16,212 bases of DNA from VGDP01 sp040905845. GTDB taxonomy: Bacteria > Pseudomonadota > Alphaproteobacteria > SP197. Made by a program: the position numbers and the translations under genes. A model generated the notes under the pieces. The model was not told where the DNA came from and did no database searches. It worked only from the letters and a program-made list of their open reading frames with translations. Where the stretch lies: the NCBI GenBank assembly GCA_040905845.1, contig JBBDQV010000200.1:1-16212 (forward strand). The letters are read 5' to 3'. Of this stretch, positions 1-6,294 are shown in pieces (position 1 is the first letter of the stretch; each line of letters opens with the position of its first letter).

Positions 1-49
1 CCGCGATCGGGGACTAAAGCGGATTTCGACCACGTTGATCCATCTCCGT

Positions 50-156
50 TGTCATGCCCGGGCCGGCCGTAGGCCGGAACCGGGTATCTAGGGCAACCAC
101 CCGAGCTATCGCCCCGGATTCCCGGCTCGCCGCTCTCGCGTCGCCCGGGAATGACA
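50..156. repeat. Intergenic palindromic repeat (GTCATKCCCGGG type)
   Basis: The ends form an inverted repeat: TGTCATGCCCGGG at 50-62 pairs with CCCGGGAATGACA at 144-156 (12 of 13 positions). More short GC-rich self-complementary pieces lie inside. No coding frame with plausible start signals covers it. Such GTCAT-C-CCGGG palindromes are common intergenic repeats in GC-rich proteobacteria; which family this belongs to is an inference. Bases 1-49 show nothing recognisable. Bases 157-269 hold a short GAGGAA/TTCCTC hairpin (160-176) and the leader of the first bactofilin gene. Confidence 0.6.
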
Positions 157-269
157 ATCGAGGAATGAGGTTCCTCGCCGAGTCGATTCGATCGGAAGGT
201 CGGTCCTAGGCGGACGACGTGACGGCGGCGGCGCCATCGACTAAGCTGGCGCCGGCCGAGGGGAGATCG

Positions 270-659
270 ATGTTCAGGTCATCGCGGCGTGGCAGCAACG
301 TCATGGCGCCAGCCCCGGCCGTCCCTAGGAGGGCGGCCTCGCTGATCGACGGCGACCTCGTCGTCGAAGGCGACATACAGGGCGCCAGCGTGCTCGTCGT
401 CCATGGCACCGTGCTGGGCGCGGTGCACGCCGATCAGCTCGTGGTCGGGCGCACCGGCCGCATCGAAGGGCCCGTGGGTGCTCGCGCCGTCAGGATCGAT
501 GGGGTCGTCACGGGGGACGTCCTCGGCGAGACCGTCTACGTCGGCGCGAGTGCGCGCATCGTCGGCAACGTAACGCACAGCTCGATCAGCATCGAACCGG
601 GCGCCGAGATCGACGGGCGCCGCCCCTGGCGGCCCGCCGGACACGTCGCCACCGGTTGA
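270..659 (+). CDS. Bactofilin-family protein (first of tandem pair)
   Basis: This is a 129-residue bactofilin, a family of small self-polymerising beta-helix proteins that form membrane-associated filaments and scaffold cell-wall or envelope enzymes. After a basic, Pro/Ala-rich N-terminal tail (about 30 residues) come short beta-helix rungs with the typical pattern of a hydrophobic pair followed by Gly/Asp: IDGDLVVEGDI, LVVGRTGRIEG, VRIDGVVTGDV, VYVGASARIVGNV and ISIEPGAEIDG. I chose the ATG at 270 because AGGGGAG stands just upstream and the resulting N-terminus (MFRSSRRGS) resembles that of the next gene (MFSKTGQRT). An in-frame GTG at 219 would add 17 residues. A second bactofilin follows after about 100 bp. 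The C-terminal tail is short and basic. No M23 peptidase neighbour, a common bactofilin partner, is in view; the upstream side is cut by the window. Confidence 0.85.
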   Translation: MFRSSRRGSNVMAPAPAVPRRAASLIDGDLVVEGDIQGASVLVVHGTVLGAVHADQLVVGRTGRIEGPVGARAVRIDGVVTGDVLGETVYVGASARIVGNVTHSSISIEPGAEIDGRRPWRPAGHVATG

Positions 660-763
660 GCAAGGCCCTGGGTTTGCCTCGGCCCGCCGGGCCGATGTTT
701 GATCGCCGTGACCTCGGGATCCACCGAGGCACGAGGGAGGACCAACCAGAAGGAGAGACGTCC

Positions 764-1249
764 ATGTTTTCGAAGACCGGCCAAAGGACGGAGAACGCGC
801 CAGTCACACCGGCAACGGAGCCGATCGAGCGTCACGTGACGGGCACCAGAGCCGCGCCGGCGGCCGCGGGCTCGCTGATCAGCGCCGAGCTCAAGATCGT
901 CGGCAACCTCAACTCGGCCGGCGATCTCAGGATCGACGGCGCCGTCGAAGGCGATATCTCGAGCCGCACGCTCACCATCGGCGAGAGCGCGCGGGTCGAA
1001 GGCTCGATCGCGGCGGAAACGGTCCGCATCAGCGGCACGGTCAGTGGTCACATCAAGGCGACCAACGTGGCCATCGCCCGCACGGCGCGCGTATCGGGCG
1101 ACATCACCTATCGGACCCTGTCGGTCGAGGAAGGCGGCGTTCTCGAGGGCCAGTGCCGCCGCAGCGAGGGCGACAACGTCGCGACCCTGCGCGCGGGCCC
1201 GGCCTCGACCAAGTCGTCCTCGGCCGAAGCGGCGCTGCCGGCGGGATGA
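764..1249 (+). CDS. Bactofilin-family protein (second of tandem pair)
   Basis: This is a 161-residue bactofilin. A flexible Thr/Pro/Ala-rich N-terminal tail of about 40 residues precedes the beta-helix, which begins at SLISAELKIVGNL. Rungs such as LRIDGAVEGDI, LTIGESARVEGSI, VRISGTVSGHI, VAIARTARVSGDI and LSVEEGGVLEGQC follow, and a short Ser/Ala-rich tail ends it. The ATG at 764 is preceded by AAGGAGAG at good spacing; an upstream in-frame extension to 656 lacks such a site. The rung order and N-terminal layout match the upstream gene, so the two are tandem paralogues, probably co-transcribed. Bactofilin paralogues can co-polymerise; that these do is inference. The minus-strand gene at 1921 runs into this gene antisense without a stop. 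Confidence 0.88.
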   Translation: MFSKTGQRTENAPVTPATEPIERHVTGTRAAPAAAGSLISAELKIVGNLNSAGDLRIDGAVEGDISSRTLTIGESARVEGSIAAETVRISGTVSGHIKATNVAIARTARVSGDITYRTLSVEEGGVLEGQCRRSEGDNVATLRAGPASTKSSSAEAALPAG

Positions 1250-1921
1250 CCCCGGCGCACACGCGCCGCTCCGTGGCGGACGAACGCCGCGGGGCGGGCG
1301 GGCGACGTCGGCGTCGATACTGGTGAGCCGGGCCACGAGGACGGCGAGGACATCGGCGTACCCGCCGGGCGCCGCGAGCGCCGCCTGGAACGGGGCGAGC
1401 ACGGGGTCTTCGCGCGGATCGTAGCCGAACGTCTTGAGGGGGTAGTCGGGCAGCGGCGCCGTGCCGTCGAAGGCTGCGGCGCAGAGCCAGCCCTCGGCCG
1501 TCACGACAGTCAGCGTGCCGGCGACGCGCGCGCCGGGGTAGCGCCACGCACGAATGCGCTGGCCGCTCTCGCTGCGGTCGTAGTACTGGCCGAGCGCGAC
1601 GGCGCGGGCGCGGACCTCGAGCCGCGCGGCCGGTTGCTCATCGGCCGTGTCCACCAGGCGGGCGCCGAACGCCGCCAGGACACCTCGCGTTGCCGATTCG
1701 AGCGGACCCCGCACGGTTCCGATGTCGGCCGGGTACCGTCGCACGGTGCCATCGATGAAGCGACTGTCCGTTTCGTAGACGATGCTCGGCTCGAGAGCGA
1801 ACGGCAGGTTCTCCGCCCGTCCGGGCGATGCCAATGCCAGAAGCACGACAACGGCCGCGGCGGCGCGCCACGGCCACGCCAGGACCCATGATTCGGTAGG
1901 CGATGTTCTGGATACGTTCAT
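1250..1921 (-). CDS. Exported protein of unknown function, 3' end run-on (no stop before the bactofilins)
   Basis: The start at 1921 (MNVSRTSP) opens a protein with a Sec-type signal: a hydrophobic stretch (AAAAVVVLLALA) then the cleavage-like SPGRA/ENLP around residue 36. The mature part reads as a normal soluble protein (for example IVYETDSRFIDGTVRRYP, then RAWRYPGARVAGTLTVVT and AAPGGYADVLAVLVARL) up to about position 1305. I do not recognise the family. Past that point the frame turns Arg/Pro-rich, as antisense frames in GC-rich DNA do. It stays open to a stop at 536, giving a 461-residue run-on fully antisense to both bactofilins. The coordinates given cover only the part that does not overlap them. 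A frameshift or lost stop near 1250-1310 would explain this. The other two minus frames do not stop before 1104 and 1108. It may be a decaying gene, and it is divergent from the Tad-like module. Confidence 0.55.
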
Positions 1922-2164
1922 CGACGATCGTGCGTGACGATTCGCCTCGAGATCCGCCTGTCTCCCCGGCTCGAAGATTGGCACGCGAATTGCAGCGGTC
2001 GCTTGCGATACGCATATGCCGAGGTCGGCATCGAGGTCTCGGGTGATGCGCGTCACATACGACCAACGCCCATGGTGAACAATTGGTTTCGCGTCCGCAA
2101 TTCGGCCCGCCCGCTCGGCGACGCTGGATAGTCTATTCAGGTTAGCATGCCCCGGGGGGTGCAC

Positions 2165-2707
2165 ATGAGAGTACGATCCTTGCTCCTCGCGCCGATCCTG
2201 CGTTTCGCCAAGGCGAGCGCCGGTGTCACGGCGGTCGAGTTCGCCTTGATCGCGCCGTCGTTCTTCATGATCCTGTTCGGCACGATCGAGTCTTCGATCA
2301 TGTACTATATCGCCACGTCGATGGAGGGCGAGGTGCAGATCGCGGCGCGTCAGATCCGCACCGGCAACGTTCAGAACGCCGACGACCCGCTCGCCGAGTT
2401 CCGCTCGACCTTGTGCAGCAACCTCGGCAACCTCGCCGCCTGCGGGGCGGTGGTCATCGACGTCCGCACTTTTCCCGATTTCGGTTCGATGGACCGGCCG
2501 CCGCTTATCAACGAGGATGGCACTCCGCAGAACGAGAACTTCAATCCGGGCGGCGGCGGCGACGTGGTGCTGGTGCGCATCGCGTATCGCTACCCGATCA
2601 TGACGCCGTTCCTCGGCCAATTCATCGGCACCGGCGGCGGTTACTACGACCTCTACGCCGCCGCGGCCTTCCAGAACGAGCCCTACGACGGCCTTGTCGA
2701 CGAGTAA
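2165..2707 (+). CDS. TadE-like pseudopilin (module copy 1, gene 1)
   Basis: TadE-family protein of 180 residues from ATG 2165. ATG 2147 is in frame and would add six residues; the 2165 start has a G-rich Shine-Dalgarno-like stretch and marks where homology to copy 2 begins. TadE proteins are minor pseudopilins of Flp/Tad pili: a short basic leader, processing after Gly by a prepilin peptidase, Glu at mature position +5, then one transmembrane helix. All are visible here: KASAG|VTAVEF followed by ALIAPSFFMILFGTI. A Cys pair (LCSNLGNLAACG) precedes a beta-rich region (VVIDVRTFPDF), as is usual in this family; a Gly-rich PGGGGDVVLVRIAYRYP segment and an aromatic tail follow. It is spaced 5 bp from the next gene, so the two are an operon. 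About 84% of residues match its copy at 5079-5663 by eye. No Tad ATPase or platform gene is in the window. Confidence 0.85.
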   Translation: MRVRSLLLAPILRFAKASAGVTAVEFALIAPSFFMILFGTIESSIMYYIATSMEGEVQIAARQIRTGNVQNADDPLAEFRSTLCSNLGNLAACGAVVIDVRTFPDFGSMDRPPLINEDGTPQNENFNPGGGGDVVLVRIAYRYPIMTPFLGQFIGTGGGYYDLYAAAAFQNEPYDGLVDE

Positions 2708-2712
2708 GGACG

Positions 2713-3234
2713 ATGACGCGCCTGCTCGCCTTCCTGCGGGATCAACGCGCGATCGCGGCGTCCGAGTTCGCGCTGATCCTGCCGTTCCTGGTCGTGCTCC
2801 TGCTGGGCACGGTCGAGGCTGGTAACGCCTTGCTGATGCACCGCAAGATCACCGCGGCGACCCAGACCGGCGCCGACTTGGCGGCCCAGGCGACGGCGCT
2901 CGACGACGTCGACATCGCCAACCTGTTCGATGCCATGGACGCGATCCTCGAGCCGTTCCCGCTCGGTCCCGCCGGCTACGTCATCGAGAGCGTGGTCGAC
3001 GACGGCGGCGCCAACGTCATCGAGTGGGTCGACGTCGACGGCGCCGTCGGGGGCAGCCCCGGCGACGCGGTCGACATACCCGAAGGCCTGGTGCTGCCCG
3101 GCGGCAGCGTCATCGTCGTCGAGGTGACTTACGACTACGCGCCGGTGTTCGCGGACCTGATTCTCGACACGTTCACGATCAGCGACGTGGCCTACCTGCG
3201 GCCTCGCCGCACGGTCAAGGTCGTTCGGCAGTAG
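2713..3234 (+). CDS. Second TadE/TadG-like pseudopilin (module copy 1, gene 2)
   Basis: This 173-residue protein starts 5 bp after the preceding stop. The N-terminus RDQRA|IAASEF then ALILPFLVVLLLGTV has the layout of a class III pseudopilin: basic leader, Glu at +5, one membrane helix. The residue before the expected cleavage is Ala instead of the near-invariant Gly. The segment LMHRKITAATQTGADLAAQA after the helix is typical of TadE/G proteins. The distal half is acidic (VDDGGANVIEWVDVDGAVGG), and the protein ends in a basic tail (LRPRRTVKVVRQ). There are no Cys residues. About 90% of residues match its copy at 5669-6190, the best-conserved pair of the duplicated module. It probably packs with the gene 1 and VWA products at the inner membrane or periplasm; this is inference from family and operon order. 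Confidence 0.82.
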   Translation: MTRLLAFLRDQRAIAASEFALILPFLVVLLLGTVEAGNALLMHRKITAATQTGADLAAQATALDDVDIANLFDAMDAILEPFPLGPAGYVIESVVDDGGANVIEWVDVDGAVGGSPGDAVDIPEGLVLPGGSVIVVEVTYDYAPVFADLILDTFTISDVAYLRPRRTVKVVRQ

Positions 3235-3326
3235 GCCGCGCGCCCTGGGGTCGGACAGGATACGGTTCATGCGGTGCCGTCGATCATGCCCATGGGCGGT
3301 CGACGTCGTCGCTGGAGGAGATGACC

Positions 3327-4709
3327 ATGGTTCAGCCCACTGCCTTCGCCACGCGCCGACGTGACGGCGCGCTGCGCCTGCTGCGCCTGCTGCGCCGTTT
3401 CGCGCGCGAAAGCCGGGGCGTCACCCATCTGATCTTCGCCCTGTCCCTGATTCCGATCGTGCTCGCGGCCGGCGCGTCGATCGACATGGGGCGCGCCTAC
3501 GTGGTGCGCGCGCGGCTGTCCTACGCGCTCGACTCGGCCGGCCTCGCGGTCGGCTCGGCGCCGACGAACGATGTGACCGAGCTGCAAACGATCCTCGAGG
3601 ATTACTTCAGCGCCAACTACCCCGAGGAACGCCTCGGCGTGCCGGCGACGCCGGTCATGACGATCGACGGCAACACGATCAACCTGTCGGCCACCGCCGA
3701 GCTGCCGACCACCTTGATGAACGTGATCGGAATCCACGTGCTCCAGGTCTCCGCCAGCTCGACCATCATCAAGACGACCAAGGGCCTCGAGGTCGCCATG
3801 GTGCTCGACATCACCGGCTCGATGGCGGGCTCCAAGATCGCGGCGCTCATCACCGCCTCGCATGCCTTCGTCGACATCCTGTTCGGCGACGACGAGACCA
3901 ACGTCAAGCTCAAGATCGGCATCGTGCCGTTCAACACCACCGTCAACCTGGGCACCGGGATGGGCAGCTACGTCAAGGACGAGGACGCCGCTCGGTTCAG
4001 TCCCGATACGTGGAAGGGATGCGTCGAGGCTCGCCCCGGCGGGCACGACACGACCGACGAGTACGTCGCCTCCGACGCCGCCGACAACGGCCGTTGGCGC
4101 GCCTACGCGTGGCCGCCGCACGCCATCCAGAACAACTGGCCGCCGGTCACCGCCACGGCGGGGCCGAACAAAGGCTGCCCTGACGCCGAAGTCCTGGCCA
4201 TGACCAGCTCCAAGACTCCGCTGCACGATCGCATCAACGAGCTCACGGCGGTTGGCAACACCCACGTCAACATCGGCGCCGTCTGGGGCTGGCGCCTCTT
4301 GTCGCCCGCCGAGCCCTACACCGAAGGCGTCGCCTACGGCGACACGGAGTTCGGCAAGGTGGCGATCATCATGACCGACGGCGAGAACGTCATCAGCACG
4401 ACGTCGGGGACGTATTCGTCCTTCGGTACCGTTGCCGAGGCGACGGCCAAGCTCGATGGCTGTACCACCAAGGCCTGCAAGGAAGCCGAGCTCAACGAGC
4501 GGATGCTCGAGGTGTGCACCAAGATGAAGGACCTCGGCATCGTGGTCTACACCGTCGGCTTCGATCTCGCCGGCAGCACCGCGCTCCCGCTGCTCGAGGC
4601 CTGCGCGACGACACCGGCGCACTTCTTCAACTCACCGAGCAACGCGGACCTGGTGGCGGCGTTCACGGCCATCGGCAACGCGCTCGTCAACCTGCGCATC
4701 GGCCAGTAG
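3327..4709 (+). CDS. TadG-like membrane-anchored VWA-domain protein (module copy 1, gene 3)
   Basis: A 460-residue protein. GGAGGAG at 3314-3320 sits six bases before the ATG at 3327, which fixes the start over ATG 3321. An Arg-rich leader (residues 10-30) leads to one membrane helix (about 32-49, LIFALSLIPIVLAAG) and the TadG-type continuation IDMGRAYVVRARLSYALDSA. The VWA domain begins near residue 154 with a MIDAS motif, VLDITGSMAGSK (D161, T163, S165), expected to bind a divalent metal, and carries IIMTDGENVIS later. An insertion with several Cys residues (KGCVEARPGG, NKGCPDAEV, GCTTKACKEA) lies within the domain. It ends in VNLRIGQ. TadG proteins are minor Flp-pilus components of uncertain function. 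The gene lies 92 bp after gene 2 and is followed by a uvrB remnant. The paralogue at 6295-7668 keeps all the motifs. Confidence 0.87.
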   Translation: MVQPTAFATRRRDGALRLLRLLRRFARESRGVTHLIFALSLIPIVLAAGASIDMGRAYVVRARLSYALDSAGLAVGSAPTNDVTELQTILEDYFSANYPEERLGVPATPVMTIDGNTINLSATAELPTTLMNVIGIHVLQVSASSTIIKTTKGLEVAMVLDITGSMAGSKIAALITASHAFVDILFGDDETNVKLKIGIVPFNTTVNLGTGMGSYVKDEDAARFSPDTWKGCVEARPGGHDTTDEYVASDAADNGRWRAYAWPPHAIQNNWPPVTATAGPNKGCPDAEVLAMTSSKTPLHDRINELTAVGNTHVNIGAVWGWRLLSPAEPYTEGVAYGDTEFGKVAIIMTDGENVISTTSGTYSSFGTVAEATAKLDGCTTKACKEAELNERMLEVCTKMKDLGIVVYTVGFDLAGSTALPLLEACATTPAHFFNSPSNADLVAAFTAIGNALVNLRIGQ

Positions 4710-4749
4710 CCGAAACCTTCGAGGAGCGCGGCCAGACCGGGCCGCCTCG

Positions 4750-5018
4750 TCAGGGGCAATGGCTCGTGCCGTCGGGCCTAGGGGGCTTGGCCGCGCTCGC
4801 GCACGCGCACGCCGGTCTCGTGCACGTACCTCGGTCAACTCCTCCGCCATGCGCTGGGTCGGCGTCGTGACCAGGACGCACTGGCTGTCGCGAGCGGCCG
4901 CGCGGCACTCGGCCAGCAGGTCGTCCATCTGACTCACCTCATGCATGGACTCGGTCAGGCCCTCGGCCATCCGCTTGGTTAGCGTCATGGCCAAGAAGGA
5001 CTAGTCCTTGCGCGGCCC
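4750..5018 (-). pseudogene. Scrambled remnant of the 3' part of uvrB
   Basis: This gap between the two modules is not empty. Bases 4800-4935 match intact uvrB at 8392-8527. Bases 4935-5018 match 8407-8490 again, so part of the same segment is present twice in tandem. Bases 4750-4804 match the very end of uvrB (stop codon TCA on the plus strand at 4750, then GGCCGCGCTCGCGCAC, identical to 7778-7793). About 600 bp between the uvrB end and the helicase segment are missing. Translated on the minus strand, it gives MDDLLAECRAAARDSQCVLV and twice a TKRMAE-LTE-like motif, compared with VDDLLAECREAARKGQRVLV and TKRMAEDLTEYMHE in intact UvrB. A one-base insertion (GTACCTCGG against GTACTCGG) and missing domains make it non-functional. 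Bases 5019-5078 hold only a 23-codon minus-strand frame (5072-5001) that I cannot assign. Confidence 0.85.
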
Positions 5019-5078
5019 GACGACCAAGGCCTTCTTGGGTACCTGGCGCCAGTTCGGTAGCTCGTCGCTCATTGATGA

Positions 5079-5663
5079 TTGATTAATTCTTTTGTGCCAG
5101 TCTGCTTGCGGAGAAACTGTTTAGAGTACGCTACCTTGCACCCTAGGTCGATCAGGCGGTTCGTAAAGGCGAGTGCCGGCGTCACGGCGGTCGAATTCGC
5201 CATGATCGCGCCCGTCTTCATCATGATCCTGTTCGGCACGCTCGAAACCTCGATCATGTACTACGTCGCCACGTCGATGGAGGGCGAGGTGCAGATCGCG
5301 GCGCGTCAAGTTCGTACCGGCAACATCCAGAACTCCGCCGACCCGCTCGCTGCGTTCCGCGCGGCCCTGTGCAGCAACCTTGGCAACCTCGCCACATGCG
5401 GTTCCCTCGTCATCGACGTGCGCACCTTTCCCGATTTCGGCGCGATGGACCGGCCGCCGCTCATCGACGAGGACGGCAACCCGCAGAACGAGAACTTCGA
5501 ACCGGGCGGCGGCGGCGACGTCGTGCTGGTGCGCATCGCCTATCGCTACCCGATCATGACGCCGTTCCTAGGCCAATTCATCGGCACCGGCGGCGGTCAC
5601 TACGATCTCTACGCCGCCGCGGCGTTCCAAAACGAGCCGTACGACGGCGTGGCCGAAGATTAG
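5079..5663 (+). CDS. TadE-like pseudopilin (module copy 2, gene 1), start uncertain
   Basis: Copy 2 of the TadE-like gene. It keeps KASAG|VTAVEF with Glu at +5, the membrane helix (AMIAPVFIMILFGTL), the LCSNLGNLATCG Cys pair and the PGGGGDVVLVRIAYRYP segment. The differences from copy 1 are mostly conservative. The 5' end is damaged relative to copy 1: where copy 1 has ATG-AGAGTACG, this copy has TTT-AGAGTACG. One extra base between there and the AAGGCG codons puts the old start frame onto a TAG. The frame is open upstream only to non-ATG codons (TTG 5079, GTG 5094, TTG 5106, TTG 5136), none with a clear ribosome-binding site, so 5079 is only the outer limit. The short space upstream is AT-rich (5071-5094). 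It may be translated weakly, from a non-ATG start, or be under loss. Gene 2 follows after 5 bp. Confidence 0.75.
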   Translation: MINSFVPVCLRRNCLEYATLHPRSIRRFVKASAGVTAVEFAMIAPVFIMILFGTLETSIMYYVATSMEGEVQIAARQVRTGNIQNSADPLAAFRAALCSNLGNLATCGSLVIDVRTFPDFGAMDRPPLIDEDGNPQNENFEPGGGGDVVLVRIAYRYPIMTPFLGQFIGTGGGHYDLYAAAAFQNEPYDGVAED

Positions 5664-5668
5664 CGACG

Positions 5669-6190
5669 ATGACGCGCCTGCTCGACTTCATACGGGATCA
5701 ACGCGCGGTCGCGGCATCCGAGTTCGCGCTGATCCTGCCGGTCATGCTCCTGCTCCTGCTCGGCACCGTCGAGGTCGGCAATGCCCTGCTGATGCACCGC
5801 AAGATCACCGCGGCGACCCAGACCGGCGCCGACCTGACGGCTCAGGCGACGGCGCTTGACGACGCCGACATCACCAACCTGTTCGGCGCCATGGACGCGA
5901 TCCTCGAGCCGTTCCCGCTCGGCCCCGCCCGCTACGTCATCGAGAGCGTGGTCGACGACGGGGGCGCCAACGTCATCGAGTGGGTCGACGTCGACGGCGG
6001 CGACGGGGGCGACCCCGGCGATGCGGTCGACATACCCGAAGGCCTGGTGCTGCCAGGCGGCAGCGTCATCGTCGTCGAGGTGAGCTACGACTATGCGCCG
6101 GTGTTCGCGGACCTGATCCTCGACACGTTCACGATCAGCGACGTGGCCTACCTGCGGCCCCGCCGCACGGTCAAGGTCATACGACAATAG
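5669..6190 (+). CDS. Second TadE/TadG-like pseudopilin (module copy 2, gene 2)
   Basis: This 173-residue protein has the same length as its copy at 2713-3234 and differs at about 18 residues. The leader and helix are RDQRA|VAASEF then ALILPVMLLLLLGTV, with Glu at +5 and again Ala, not Gly, before the expected cleavage site. LMHRKITAATQTGADLTAQA, the acidic WVDVDGGDGGDPGDAVDI region and the basic end LRPRRTVKVIRQ are kept. The start ATG lies 5 bp after the stop of gene 1, so its translation may depend on the damaged upstream gene. Because this is the best-conserved pair in the duplication, either selection is strongest here or gene conversion has homogenised the two copies; sequence alone does not separate these. 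Confidence 0.82.
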   Translation: MTRLLDFIRDQRAVAASEFALILPVMLLLLLGTVEVGNALLMHRKITAATQTGADLTAQATALDDADITNLFGAMDAILEPFPLGPARYVIESVVDDGGANVIEWVDVDGGDGGDPGDAVDIPEGLVLPGGSVIVVEVSYDYAPVFADLILDTFTISDVAYLRPRRTVKVIRQ

Positions 6191-6294
6191 ACCGCCCGCG
6201 AAGGCGCGGCTTGGGCTCGAGCAGGATGGTGTTGTGTGCGCTGGTGTCGACCACGCCCATGCGGCGGCCGACGCCGTCACTCGAGGAGTTGACG

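Larger units (their letters stand above)
2168..4804 (+). repeat. Left copy of tandem-duplicated block (module + uvrB end)
   Basis: From AGAGTACG at 2168 through the three pseudopilin/VWA genes to the shared 16 bp GGCCGCGCTCGCGCAC (4789-4804), this stretch is homologous in order and orientation to 5122-7793. Gene order, spacing (5 bp between genes 1 and 2, about 100 bp between genes 2 and 3) and the flanking uvrB end are the same in both copies. Substitutions are scattered along the length, so the event is not recent. Confidence 0.8.

Noticed and set aside
160..176. GAGGAA/TTCCTC hairpin as a terminator
   Set aside because: The stem is only six pairs and no T-run follows. It lies upstream of the bactofilins next to a palindromic repeat and gives no evidence of termination.
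3267..4622. 451-codon minus-strand frame
   Set aside because: Antisense shadow of the VWA gene of module copy 1, whose MIDAS and membrane helix show that the plus strand is coding.
5001..5072. 23-codon minus-strand frame beginning MSDELPNWRQVPKK
   Set aside because: It looks slightly protein-like and shares CTTGGGTAC with the remnant near 16075, but it is too short and too close to the rearranged uvrB fragment to call a gene.
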